Part shown: in pieces, positions 45,035 to 53,671 of the stretch
How the letters are laid out: each line of letters begins with the position of its first letter
Position numbering within the stretch: the stretch's first letter is position 1
From: Flavobacterium sp.
GTDB lineage: Bacteria > Bacteroidota > Bacteroidia > Flavobacteriales > Flavobacteriaceae
Length of the DNA: 64,000 bases
Assembly: GCF_035195345.1 (NCBI RefSeq)
Contig: NZ_CP136574.1
Coordinates: forward strand, 1,291,870-1,355,869
Direction of reading: 5' to 3'
Notes under the pieces: generated by a model
The model's database searches: none
Seen by the model: only the letters and a program-made list of their open reading frames with translations
What the model was told of the DNA's origin: nothing
Program-made: the position numbers and the translations under genes

Positions 45035-46003
45035 ATGGCAAAGCAATCTTCCAACACCAATCTTCACAAAGCCAAAAACAATAAGAAAGACGAGTTTTAC
45101 ACCCAACTTTCGGATATAGAAAACGAATTACGGCACTACAAAGAACACTTTAAAAACAAAGTAGTTTATTGTAATTGTGATGACCCTAGAGTGAGCAACT
45201 TTTTTCATTATTTCTCTTATAATTTTGAGCATTTAGGACTTAAAAAATTGATAGCCACTTGCTATAAAAACCAAGATGCCGATTTGTTTAGTACTAATGT
45301 ATCCGATAAAGCAGTTTATCTTGAATATACGGGCGACAAGAATGGGAATAGTATTCCTGATGCTCATGAAATTGGAGTAAAAGACTTACAAGGTGATGGC
45401 GATTTTAGAAGCCAAGAAAGTATTGAACTCTTGAAACAAGCCGATATTGTGGTCACCAATCCACCTTTTTCTTTGTTTCGAGAATATGTGACTCAATTAA
45501 TTGATTTTGAAAAGAAATTTATAATTGTTGGTAGTTATAATGCAATTACCTACAAAGAAATTTTCAAAATAATTAAAGAAAATAAAATGTGGTTAGGTTA
45601 TGGGTTTAGCGGCGGGAATGCATATTTTAAAACCCCATATTCAAATGATAATTTTGTTGAAGGAGTTTATAATATAAATACAGGTCTAGTGAAATTTCGA
45701 AATGTAACGTGGTACACTAATTTAGATATTGAAAAACGTAATGTTGATTTAATACTCCATAAGAAATATACACCTGAAGAATATCCAAGCTACGATAACT
45801 ATGACGCTATTAATGTGGATAAAACCAAAGATATCCCTGTTGATTATGTTGGAAACATTGGAGTGCCAATTACATTTTTAGATAAGTATAATCCGAATCA
45901 ATTTGAAATTGTAAAATTCAGAAAAGGTGACGATGATAAGGATTTAGTAATAAATGGAAAGTCACCCTATTTTAGAATAATTATCAAAAACAAAAAACTA
46001 TGA
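45035..46003 (+). CDS. EcoRI-type adenine-specific DNA methyltransferase
   Basis: 322 residues of the MT-EcoRI family (N6-adenine methylation). The N-terminus (NTNLHKAKNNKKDEFYTQL) matches the family, with VVYCNCDDP (SAM region, 43-51) and the catalytic NPPF at 142-145 in IVVTNPPFSLF. Length equals EcoRI methylase, so it is probably active; the recognition site is not known and need not be GAATTC. Its TGA stop overlaps the start of the DUF262-HNH gene (ATGA), so the two are translated in a coupled way. A structured leader precedes it. Confidence 0.93.
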   Translation: MAKQSSNTNLHKAKNNKKDEFYTQLSDIENELRHYKEHFKNKVVYCNCDDPRVSNFFHYFSYNFEHLGLKKLIATCYKNQDADLFSTNVSDKAVYLEYTGDKNGNSIPDAHEIGVKDLQGDGDFRSQESIELLKQADIVVTNPPFSLFREYVTQLIDFEKKFIIVGSYNAITYKEIFKIIKENKMWLGYGFSGGNAYFKTPYSNDNFVEGVYNINTGLVKFRNVTWYTNLDIEKRNVDLILHKKYTPEEYPSYDNYDAINVDKTKDIPVDYVGNIGVPITFLDKYNPNQFEIVKFRKGDDDKDLVINGKSPYFRIIIKNKKL

Positions 46004-47091
46004 ACATAGAACTCAAAGAAATATCGGTTAGAGAATTAACCAACGGTTACAAAGACAATAACGATGATGGTGTGGTGGGTTATGGTGGAAAACTTGATAT
46101 TCGTCCGCCTTACCAAAGAGAATTTGTATATGATGTAAAAGAACGCAATGCGGTTATTAATACGTTGCAAAAGAATTTTCCGTTGAATGTAATGTATTGG
46201 GCAGTAAGAGATGATTCGACAAGCGCAGTACAAGAATTAGAAGTGATTGATGGACAGCAACGCACTATTTCTATTTGCCAATATGTGAATGGTGATTATT
46301 CTATTGATGGCTTAGCATTTCATAACTTACCAAAAGACAAGCAAGAACAGATTTTGAATTACAAATTAATGGTTTATTTCTGTTCGGGTACCGATAGCGA
46401 AAAATTGGATTGGTTTGAAACCATCAACATTGCTGGAAAAGTATTAACAGAACAAGAATTGCGCAATGCAGTCTATTCGGGTTCTTGGGTATCAGATGCC
46501 AAACGGTATTTTTCGAAAAATTCTCGTCCAAAAATTGGCGATGAATACTTGAACGGCTCGGCAAATCGCCAAGAATATTTAGAAAAAGCAATTGATTGAA
46601 TTTCTGAAGGAAAGATAAAAGAATACATGTCTAAAAATCAGTTTGAATCCAATGCTAATGAACTATGGTTGTATTTTCAATCGGTGATTAATTGGGTCAA
46701 AGTTACGTTTCCAAAATACCGCAAAGAAATGAAAGGGATTGAATGGGGCGTTTTATATAATGAATTTAAAAATGAAAAATTAAACGCTAAAATATTAGAA
46801 GAAGAAATCACATATTTAATGTTAGATGAAGATGTTTCTAATAAAAAAGGAATTTATTACTTTGTCTTAAACCGAAAAGAAAGACATTTAAGCATTCGTG
46901 CTTTTTCGGAAAAACAAAAACGAGAAGCTTTTGAGCGTCAAAAAGGAATTTGTGTGAAATGTGGCGAAAAATTTGAACTGAATGAAATGGAAGCCGACCA
47001 CATAACTCCATGGCACGAAGGCGGAAAAACGGCTGCTGATAATTGTCAAATGTTGTGTAAACACGATAATAGAATAAAGTCTGGAAAATAA
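46000..47091 (+). pseudogene. DUF262-HNH (GmrSD-like) nuclease gene with in-frame TGA
   Basis: One frame of 363 codons interrupted by TGA at codon 200 (46597-46599), in the context KAID-stop-ISEGKIKEYM where family members have Trp (TGG). The first part is a DUF262/ParB-like NTP-binding domain with RPPYQREFVYD and DGQQRT (84-88). After the stop the frame continues unbroken into ELWLYFQSVINWV and an HNH nuclease (CVKCGEKF, EADHITPW at about 331-338, DNCQMLC). DUF262-HNH proteins cut modified or unmodified foreign DNA in several defence systems. As written, the N-terminal half would be made without its nuclease domain, unless the stop is read through. The overlap with the methyltransferase suggests a restriction-modification pair. 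Confidence 0.88.
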
Positions 47092-47096
47092 TTCCG

Positions 47097-47167
47097 CAAG
47101 GTCTTTTTTTGACCTTGTAGGTATTTAAAATTATAAGACACCTACAAGGTTTTGAAAACCTTGCAGG
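47097..47167. repeat. REP-like palindromic repeat cluster
   Basis: Overlapping inverted repeats built on CAAGGT: CAAGGTC/GACCTTG (47097-47117), CCTTGTAGGT/ACCTACAAGG (47113-47149) and CAAGGTTTTGAAAACCTTG (47145-47163). From memory this type of sequence is dispersed in many Flavobacteriia genomes. It follows the nuclease gene stop directly. Confidence 0.7.
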
Positions 47168-47190
47168 AGTAATAAAGCGCACAGATTAAA

Positions 47191-47230
47191 AAAATACAGC
47201 TCAAAAACATACGTTTCTGAGCTGTATTTT
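47191..47230. terminator. Intrinsic terminator after the nuclease gene
   Basis: A 13-bp stem, AAAATACAGCTCA with TGAGCTGTATTTT, and a 14-nt loop, with T-rich sequence after it. Confidence 0.82.
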
Positions 47231-47336
47231 AGTTTTTACTGAGCGACAAATTAAGAAACTAACATTTAATTTATTTTGTAATTTAAAAAATTAATGCATA
47301 ATTTTATACACATTAAGAAAATTAAACATAATTGGT

Positions 47337-48053
47337 ATGAGAAAATTAAAAAATTTAGTAGTAATTATTACATTACTATTTTTTGTGGTGTCTTGCTCAA
47401 GTGATAGTTCTAGCAATTCAAACACCTTGAATATTAAAGCTAGTGCAACCTATTCACCATCAGCAAACAGAACTTCGCTAAACAATGGTGTATTATTAAA
47501 TACATTTAAAATTAATCTAAAAGAAATTGAATTTCAATTAGCTGAAGGAATAGATGACGATTCTGATGGAGATTTAGATGATGATGGTTATTATGACAGT
47601 GATGAAGAATTTGAACTGTATGGTCCATTTGAATTAGACTTACTAAATCAAAATGCACCAGTAACAACAGTAACTGTTCCAAATGGAACGTATGAAGAAG
47701 TAGAATTCAAATTGCACAAAAGCACAAACAGTGCTTCTCAGATGTTTAATAAATCAATTGAAATTACAGGAACAATCAACGGAACCCCATTCGTTTTTTG
47801 GCATACAATAGATGAAGATTTTGAAATTGATTATGAAGATACTAATCAAAACTTAGTAATCAACAATAACTCATTTGACTTAGTTTTCAACTTCGATTTA
47901 AATCAAGTATTGAGTAGCGTAGACTTAAGCACTGCAGTTGATGGAGATGGAGATGGACTTATAGAAATAGGACCAAACGACACTGATGGTAATCGTGCTC
48001 TAGCAAATCAAATTGCTAATAGCATTGAAGATTCTTGCGATTTAGACGATTAA
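47337..48053 (+). CDS. Acidic lipoprotein, DUF4382-like
   Basis: 238 residues. The signal ends at a lipobox (FFVVS-C, Cys20) and a Ser/Asn linker follows. The mature beta-rich domain (KINLKEIEFQL, VTVPNGTYEEVEF, NLVINNNSFDLVFNF) resembles DUF4382-type surface lipoproteins. Two Asp-rich segments (DDDSDGDLDDDGYYDSDEE at about 75-93, DGDGDGLIEIGPNDTDG near 203-219) look like calcium-binding loops. Function unknown. It is monocistronic, with a terminator shared with clpX. Confidence 0.75.
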   Translation: MRKLKNLVVIITLLFFVVSCSSDSSSNSNTLNIKASATYSPSANRTSLNNGVLLNTFKINLKEIEFQLAEGIDDDSDGDLDDDGYYDSDEEFELYGPFELDLLNQNAPVTTVTVPNGTYEEVEFKLHKSTNSASQMFNKSIEITGTINGTPFVFWHTIDEDFEIDYEDTNQNLVINNNSFDLVFNFDLNQVLSSVDLSTAVDGDGDGLIEIGPNDTDGNRALANQIANSIEDSCDLDD

Positions 48054-48070
48054 AAAAAGTTTTTTTACAG

Positions 48071-48104
48071 TAAGCCCCATTAGATAAAATTCTACTGGGG
48101 CTTA
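48071..48104. terminator. Bidirectional intrinsic terminator
   Basis: TAAGCCCCA pairs with TGGGGCTTA around a 16-nt loop, between the lipoprotein gene and the convergent clpX gene. Confidence 0.82.
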
Positions 48105-48125
48105 TTTATTCTAATGCGTAACAAA

Positions 48126-49358
48126 CTACGAAACCGCTTTCAATCGTTGCAATAAATTTTTGCTCAAACTGTTTTCGGCATATTCTTTTGTTACTTGTAA
48201 GTGTTTATCGTCAGAACTTGGTAGTTCATACATTGCATCGGTTAAAATAGCTTCACATAATGAACGTAATCCTCTGGCACCTAATTTATATTCTAACGCT
48301 TTAGAAACAATATAACTCAATGCTTCTTCTTCGATTTCTAACGTTACCTCATCCATTTCAAACAATTTTTTATATTGTTTTACCAAGGCATTTTTAGGTT
48401 CAGTTAAAATAGCTCTTAACGTAGCAGCATCTAAAGGATCCATATGTGTTAAAACCGGTAAACGACCAATGATTTCTGGAATTAATCCAAAATCTTTGAC
48501 GTCTTTAGGAATTAAATATTGCAACAAATTATCTTTATCAATATGGTCGGTTCCAATAGACGAACTATAACCTACCGCTTGTCTGTTCAAACGTTTTGAA
48601 ATGATTCTTTCAATTCCGTCAAAAGCACCACCAGCAATAAATAAGATGTTTTGAGTATTTACTTCCACAAATTTTTGATCGGGATGTTTTCTTCCTCCTT
48701 TTGGTGGCACATTAACCACCGTTCCTTCTAATAATTTCAATAAAGCTTGTTGTACCCCTTCACCAGAAACATCACGCGTTATGGATGGGTTATCACTTTT
48801 ACGGGCAATTTTATCTATTTCATCAATAAATACGATTCCACGTTCAGCTTTCGCTACATCATAATCAGCAGCTTGTAACAAACGAGTTAAGATACTTTCC
48901 ACGTCTTCTCCTACATAACCTGCTTCTGTTAATACGGTTGCATCAACAATTGCTAACGGAACATTCAACATTTTTGCAATGGTTTTTGCTACTAATGTTT
49001 TACCGGTTCCGGTTTGACCTACCATTAAAATGTTACTTTTTTCAATCTCAACTTCGTCTTCCAATTGAATTTGCATCAAACGTTTGTAGTGATTATATAC
49101 CGCTACACTCATTACCTTTTTAGTTTGATCTTGTCCAATAACATAATCATCTAAAAACGCACGAATTTCTTTTGGTTTTAACAAAATCAAATCGGCAACC
49201 AAATCTGAATTACCTGATTGCTTTAATTCTTCTAAAACAATTCCATGCGCTTGTTCAATACATTTGTCGCAAATATGCGCATTAATCCCTGCAATTAATA
49301 AATTGGTTTCAGGCTTTTTCCTTCCGCAGAATGAACATTCTAATACTTCTTTAGCCAT
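48126..49358 (-). CDS. clpX: ATP-dependent Clp protease ATP-binding subunit ClpX
   Basis: 410 residues, the hexameric unfoldase that feeds ClpP. The N-terminal C4 zinc finger (CSFCGRK ... CDKC) recruits substrates and adaptors. AAA+ motifs are Walker A GQTGTGKTLVAK, Walker B FIDEIDK and sensor 2 GARGLRS. At the loop that docks on ClpP, where E. coli has IGF, this protein has VGY (RQAVGYSSS), as I recall for other Bacteroidota. It is the last gene in the order tig-clpP-clpX, 76 bp after clpP. Confidence 0.98.
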   Translation of the reverse strand: MAKEVLECSFCGRKKPETNLLIAGINAHICDKCIEQAHGIVLEELKQSGNSDLVADLILLKPKEIRAFLDDYVIGQDQTKKVMSVAVYNHYKRLMQIQLEDEVEIEKSNILMVGQTGTGKTLVAKTIAKMLNVPLAIVDATVLTEAGYVGEDVESILTRLLQAADYDVAKAERGIVFIDEIDKIARKSDNPSITRDVSGEGVQQALLKLLEGTVVNVPPKGGRKHPDQKFVEVNTQNILFIAGGAFDGIERIISKRLNRQAVGYSSSIGTDHIDKDNLLQYLIPKDVKDFGLIPEIIGRLPVLTHMDPLDAATLRAILTEPKNALVKQYKKLFEMDEVTLEIEEEALSYIVSKALEYKLGARGLRSLCEAILTDAMYELPSSDDKHLQVTKEYAENSLSKNLLQRLKAVS

Positions 49359-49367
49359 TTTTCTTAG

Positions 49368-49433
49368 TTGACAGTCACAGTGTACAGTCGCAGTTACATT
49401 GCTGAAAACTGTGACTGAAAACTGAAAACTGAA
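49368..49433. repeat. CAGT/GAAAACT intergenic repeat between clpX and clpP
   Basis: Contains AGTCACAG (49373-80) and its inverse CTGTGACT (49409-16), plus three TGAAAACT copies. Similar acagt/gaaaactg sequences lie between genes in many Bacteroidota as far as I recall. It fills almost the entire clpP-clpX gap. Confidence 0.6.
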
Positions 49434-49434
49434 T

Positions 49435-50091
49435 TTATCTTGTTAATACTTCATCAATCATTCCATACTCCTTTGCCTCTGCAGCAATCATCCAGTAATC
49501 GCGCTCAGAATCTTTGTGCACTTTCTCGAACGATTGTCCAGAATGTTTAGAAATGATTTCGTATAATTCATCTTTTAATTTCAACATTTCTTTCAAGTTG
49601 ATTTCCATATCAGTTGCTACACCTTGCGCTCCTCCTGATGGTTGGTGAATCATCACTCTTGAATGTGGTAATGCCGAACGTTTTCCTTCTGCTCCAGCAC
49701 ACAATAAAACAGCTCCCATAGAAGCAGCCATTCCTGTACAAATTGTAGCTACATCTGGTTTTACAAATTGCATAGTATCGTAAATTCCTAATCCAGCATA
49801 CACACTTCCTCCTGGAGAATTGATGTAAATACTGATGTCTTTAGACGCGTCAACACTCTCTAAAAACAATAACTGTGCTTGAATAATATTCGCTACATAA
49901 TCATCTACTCCTGTTCCCATGAAGATAATTCTATCCATCATTAAACGAGAAAAAACATCCATTGAAGCTACATTTAATTGACGTTCTTCAATGATGTAAG
50001 GCGTCATACTTCCTACAATTTTATCATAATATAGACTGTTTACGCCGTGATGCTTAGTAGCATATTTTTTAAATTCTTTTCCGTAGTTCAT
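49435..50091 (-). CDS. clpP: ATP-dependent Clp protease proteolytic subunit ClpP
   Basis: 218 residues, serine peptidase that forms the double-heptamer chamber. The nucleophile Ser is in GMAASMGAVL, the His in SRVMIHQPSGG and the Asp in SERDYWM, a complete triad. The N-terminal ~25 residues contain a propeptide-like stretch before NVASMDVFSRLM. It follows tig by about 170 bp and precedes clpX. Confidence 0.98.
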   Translation of the reverse strand: MNYGKEFKKYATKHHGVNSLYYDKIVGSMTPYIIEERQLNVASMDVFSRLMMDRIIFMGTGVDDYVANIIQAQLLFLESVDASKDISIYINSPGGSVYAGLGIYDTMQFVKPDVATICTGMAASMGAVLLCAGAEGKRSALPHSRVMIHQPSGGAQGVATDMEINLKEMLKLKDELYEIISKHSGQSFEKVHKDSERDYWMIAAEAKEYGMIDEVLTR

Positions 50092-50095
50092 AATT

Positions 50096-50150
50096 TAAGT
50101 TTAAAAGTTTGTGTGTTTAAAAGTTTAAAAGGAATTAAACTTTTAGCCAT
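50096..50150. repeat. AAGTTTAAA-type intergenic repeat
   Basis: Several AAGTTTAAA and TTAAAC words just upstream of the clpP start, as at 22918 and 27181. Low complexity. Confidence 0.45.
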
Positions 50151-50208
50151 TAGTATTTTACAAAGGTCGTGCCTTTTTTTCTGCCTGACAAACTGACTCG
50201 AAACAAAA

Positions 50209-50231
50209 AGCGCCAAAACTAGTTTGACGCT
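50209..50231 (-). terminator. Weak hairpin after tig
   Basis: AGCG..CAAA pairs with TTTG..CGCT; in the minus sense a T5 run follows. It lies 28 nt beyond the tig stop, so it may separate tig from clpP-clpX. Confidence 0.6.
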
Positions 50232-50258
50232 CAAAGATAATTATTTTTTTGTGAGAAA

Positions 50259-51584
50259 TTATTCTCCGTACATTTCTTTAATGAATTGATCGTAATTTAC
50301 TTCTTTAGTTTTAGCCGATACTTTTTCTTTGTAAAGACCTAACATTTTTTCGCCCATTACTTGCTCTGACAAACGTTTTACTTCGTCTTGATTTGACATT
50401 ACACGAGCAACAATTCCGTTAATTTCCTCATCTGATGGATTTAATTGACCAAATTGCGCCATTTGTTTCTTGATTAATTCAGCAGTATGTGCTTTTAAAT
50501 CTTCGAAAGTAATTTGTAAGTTATTTTCAGCCATAACTTTTCCTTCGATTAATTGGAAACGTAATCCTTTTTCAGCTTTAGCATATTCCTCTTCAGCTTG
50601 TTCAGCAGAAAGTGGATTTTCTCCAGCCGTTTGAATCCATTTTTTCAAGAAAGCAGCTGGTAAATCAAATTTAGTAGATTCAATTAAGAAATCTGTAACA
50701 TCATTTAAGAATTTTTGATCTGCTTGTTGTGCAAATTGAACTTCTGCATCTTCTTTTATTTTAGCTTTTACGTCTTCAACCGAAGAAACAACACCAGGTC
50801 CAAATAATTTATCAAACAATTCTTGATTTAATTCTGCTTTTTCTACTGCATTGATTTCTTCGATAGTAAAATCAACATTGATATCTAAACCGTGAACCTC
50901 ATCATGACTTACTTTCAAATAATCCATTAATTTGTGATCATCGTCAAATAAACCTTTTGTTCCAATAGTAACTACATCACCTACTTTTTTTCCGATAAAT
51001 GATTTTGCAACATTTTTATCAGCAAAAATATCTAACGCAAAATTAGCTGGAGCGTTGATTCCTTTTTCTTCATTTGCAAACGTTCCTCTTACTTCAAAAT
51101 CAGCTTTTACTTCTGCTTGAGAAATTAATTTTCCGTATTGTTTTTGAATTCTTTCAACTTGATCATTCAACATTTTATCATCAGCAATTACGTTGAATTT
51201 AGTAACGTTATTTTTAGCTGTTAAATCAACTGAAAACTGAGGCGCTAACCCTAATTCAAAGTCAAAAGAAAAATTCTCTGCATCCCAATCAATAGTTTCT
51301 TTAATAACCGGTAATGGATTTCCAAGAATATCTAATTTTTCAGCCGTTAAATAATTATTAAGTGAAGTTTGTAACACTTTGTTTACTTCTTCTAATAAAA
51401 CAGCTTTACCATATTGTTTTTGGATCAAACTCATTGGAACCGCTCCTTTTCTAAATCCAGAAATTGCTGCATTTTTTCTGTAGTCAGCTAATACTTTTTC
51501 TACCTTATCTGAATAATCTTCTTTAGTGATTGCTACTGTTACAATAGCATTTAATGCATCAACTTGCGTTTTTGTAATGTTCAT
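50259..51584 (-). CDS. tig: Trigger factor
   Basis: 441 residues, ribosome-bound chaperone. The ribosome-docking signature GFRKGAVPMSLI is at about 43-54. The FKBP-like middle domain is poorly conserved, and the C-terminal helical arms form the substrate cradle (FDLPAAFLKKWI, MAENNLQITFEDL). Placed upstream of clpP and clpX, as in many bacteria, linking nascent-chain folding with degradation. Confidence 0.95.
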   Translation of the reverse strand: MNITKTQVDALNAIVTVAITKEDYSDKVEKVLADYRKNAAISGFRKGAVPMSLIQKQYGKAVLLEEVNKVLQTSLNNYLTAEKLDILGNPLPVIKETIDWDAENFSFDFELGLAPQFSVDLTAKNNVTKFNVIADDKMLNDQVERIQKQYGKLISQAEVKADFEVRGTFANEEKGINAPANFALDIFADKNVAKSFIGKKVGDVVTIGTKGLFDDDHKLMDYLKVSHDEVHGLDINVDFTIEEINAVEKAELNQELFDKLFGPGVVSSVEDVKAKIKEDAEVQFAQQADQKFLNDVTDFLIESTKFDLPAAFLKKWIQTAGENPLSAEQAEEEYAKAEKGLRFQLIEGKVMAENNLQITFEDLKAHTAELIKKQMAQFGQLNPSDEEINGIVARVMSNQDEVKRLSEQVMGEKMLGLYKEKVSAKTKEVNYDQFIKEMYGE

Positions 51585-51612
51585 TTATCTGTTTGTTTAA
51601 GTACCATAAAAA

Positions 51613-51647
51613 TTGGGTTGCAAAATTATAGAATTTTTACAACCCAA
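51613..51647 (-). terminator. Intrinsic terminator
   Basis: TTGGGTTG and CAACCCAA flank an inner AAAATT/AATTTT pairing; a T5 run follows in the minus sense. It ends the holin-family gene transcript just before tig. Confidence 0.75.
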
Positions 51648-51685
51648 ACAAGTTTTTAATTTATTGAAATTCAATTCGCTAAAAA

Positions 51686-52030
51686 TTATTTTTGATCTAT
51701 AAAGATTTTATTCAAAATAGACTGAATAATAGACAATAGAACACTGAACAATAAAGCATTTATAAATCCATCCACATAAAACTCAGCAATAAAATAATCA
51801 CAAATTAAAATTATGATTGCATTAATTACCAATAAAAACAACCCTAAAGTAAAAAAGGTAACTGGAATAGTAAGCAATACCAGTATTGGTTTTAGAAATG
51901 TATTCAACAAACCCAATACAACAGCCACCATTAAAGCACCTGTTAAACTAGTAACATGAACTCCTGGCAAAAAATAAGACAGCACAAAAACTACAATTGT
52001 ACTGATTAAAAGCTTAATAATTAAATTCAT
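51686..52030 (-). CDS. Phage holin family 4-like membrane protein
   Basis: 114 residues from the ATG at 52030 (MNLIIKLLISTIVVFVL); a start at 52075 adds an unlikely leader. Four hydrophobic helices fill the protein, with the conserved LLNTFLKPILVLLTIPV segment of the PF04020-type family. Despite the name, chromosomal members are general small inner-membrane proteins of unknown role, and no phage genes surround it. Confidence 0.87.
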   Translation of the reverse strand: MNLIIKLLISTIVVFVLSYFLPGVHVTSLTGALMVAVVLGLLNTFLKPILVLLTIPVTFFTLGLFLLVINAIIILICDYFIAEFYVDGFINALLFSVLLSIIQSILNKIFIDQK

Positions 52031-52062
52031 TTTAATCGTATTTAGAAATTTAAAATTACAAA

Positions 52063-52090
52063 AAAAAGGCATCAATATTGATGCCTTTTT
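52063..52090 (-). terminator. Intrinsic terminator after the SGNH gene
   Basis: A perfect 28-nt palindrome, AAAAAGGCATCAAT and its inverse, ending in a T run. It lies 19 nt past the SGNH lipoprotein stop. Confidence 0.9.
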
Positions 52091-52108
52091 AGAAATTTAT
52101 TTCAAATA

Positions 52109-53653
52109 TTAATTCGAAGATACTATATTAATACCTGGGAAATAAGATGGATTATGTAATGGTAAATTAGCATTATAAAATTCATTAATCACTTTTATAA
52201 CTTCATTAGCAATTACTGCATAACCACGTGCATTTGGATGAACTCCGTCTAAAGAAAACAATACAACACCTTCTGTAGCCGAACCACTAAAATAGTTAGC
52301 TGTATACAATTGTCCCGTTTCGATTCTTAAACCAGATACTAATTGATTCATAATTGCATTCATATCTGCAACAGCAATATCATTTGCGTTTGCAATAGAT
52401 ACAATAGCTGCATTATAAGCTGCCGTAGCATTAGCTACTTTAGCTTTTTCATTCGCTGTTAATACCCATTTGTTTGCTAAAGGAGCTGTAATCCCATTTA
52501 AATTAAAAGGAGCAGGAAGGCTAGCATTAACATTGTTTGGTGGCAATAAAATACCACTCGCAGTTAAAACTACTAAATCTTCAGCTGTTGCCAATCTTGA
52601 TTTACCATATATAGCACCCAAGGCATTTGCATTAGAAACTAATAAAGGATTTCCTGAAGCATTTGCATAAGCTGTAATTTGAGCACTTAAACTAGTCAAA
52701 TCAGAATCATTAATAAGTAAAGCATTATTAACTCCGTCAGTTAAGTTTAAAGGTGTAATTCGCCCATTAGTAGCCACTGATAAAAATCCATATAATTGAA
52801 CCAACAAAGATGCTTGAGGATTAGATGCAATAGCAGCATCTGAAATAGCATTATATTTAACAGTTGTAAAATATGGAATAGAAGTTACACTAGGTACTGT
52901 TGCTACAACACCTTTTGCACCACCAGAAGTCAAGGTAGTAACTATTGTTGAATAAACACTAGCAAATACATTAGAATTTGTAATATCATTCATTCCATAA
53001 GTTGCAGGATTCATATTCCCAGTCGAATTGTGATCAGCCGCTGGCGTTACACCATCTGCTTGAGCACCACCACTAGTTGCATAAGCTAACACGTCATTAG
53101 CCCCAATCCAGTTAGTGAAAAAAGTTGGCACTTTAGACATCGCATCACCCAAAACTGTTGCTGTAGGAGAAGTTGCATGTCTTGTAAAATATGGATTCAA
53201 TGCCCCATATCCAGGAAAAGTTAAATGAAACGATTTAGCACCAGGCACTCCCATATTGTTATAAGCAGTTGCCTGAGGAGTAAGTGTTATTGTAGGTGTT
53301 CCTGCAATTGGCTGAACACCACCAACAGAAGCATTAATTACTAATCTAGTTCCTGTTAAACCTTGAATTCCTCCTAAATTATTCACATCTTCTGCATAAG
53401 ATGGTTGGGTAAAAGCCCCACCACCTACTAATGCAAATTGTTGCGCTAATAAATTTGGAAACGAATAAGTCTGACCTACTCTAGAAACAGTTCCATCCAT
53501 GTAACCTGCAGTTAATGAGTTTCCAACTGCAACGTATGTAGTAAAATCAGCATCTCCAGCAGTATAATTTGCATCTACTGTATTTTCAAATTCTGGTTCA
53601 CAAGAAGCAAATCCAGCAGCTATAATAGCTAAATATATAAATTTATTTTTCAT
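52109..53653 (-). CDS. SGNH/GDSL-hydrolase lipoprotein
   Basis: 514 residues. The signal ends in a lipobox (AAGFAS-C, Cys18). The GDSL block is VAVGNSLTAGYMDG (Ser nucleophile), block III is IGANDVLAY, and block V is LDGVHPNARGYAV with the Asp-His pair, so the esterase triad is complete. A large Ala/Thr/Asn-rich insertion separates blocks III and V. It follows the FadL-like gene by 18 bp in the same operon, which suggests that a released fatty acid or ester is handled with the porin. Confidence 0.87.
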   Translation of the reverse strand: MKNKFIYLAIIAAGFASCEPEFENTVDANYTAGDADFTTYVAVGNSLTAGYMDGTVSRVGQTYSFPNLLAQQFALVGGGAFTQPSYAEDVNNLGGIQGLTGTRLVINASVGGVQPIAGTPTITLTPQATAYNNMGVPGAKSFHLTFPGYGALNPYFTRHATSPTATVLGDAMSKVPTFFTNWIGANDVLAYATSGGAQADGVTPAADHNSTGNMNPATYGMNDITNSNVFASVYSTIVTTLTSGGAKGVVATVPSVTSIPYFTTVKYNAISDAAIASNPQASLLVQLYGFLSVATNGRITPLNLTDGVNNALLINDSDLTSLSAQITAYANASGNPLLVSNANALGAIYGKSRLATAEDLVVLTASGILLPPNNVNASLPAPFNLNGITAPLANKWVLTANEKAKVANATAAYNAAIVSIANANDIAVADMNAIMNQLVSGLRIETGQLYTANYFSGSATEGVVLFSLDGVHPNARGYAVIANEVIKVINEFYNANLPLHNPSYFPGINIVSSN

Positions 53654-53671
53654 TTTTCTGTTTATTAAAAA

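Noticed and set aside
46000..47091. TGA read as tryptophan (altered genetic code)
   Set aside because: TGA serves as the normal stop for the receiver gene (5012-5014) and the methyltransferase (46001-46003), and the other genes do not contain internal TGA.
51686..52030. Prophage remnant, because of a holin-family gene
   Set aside because: The family is widespread as a chromosomal membrane protein, and the neighbours are tig and envelope genes with no phage structural or integrase genes.
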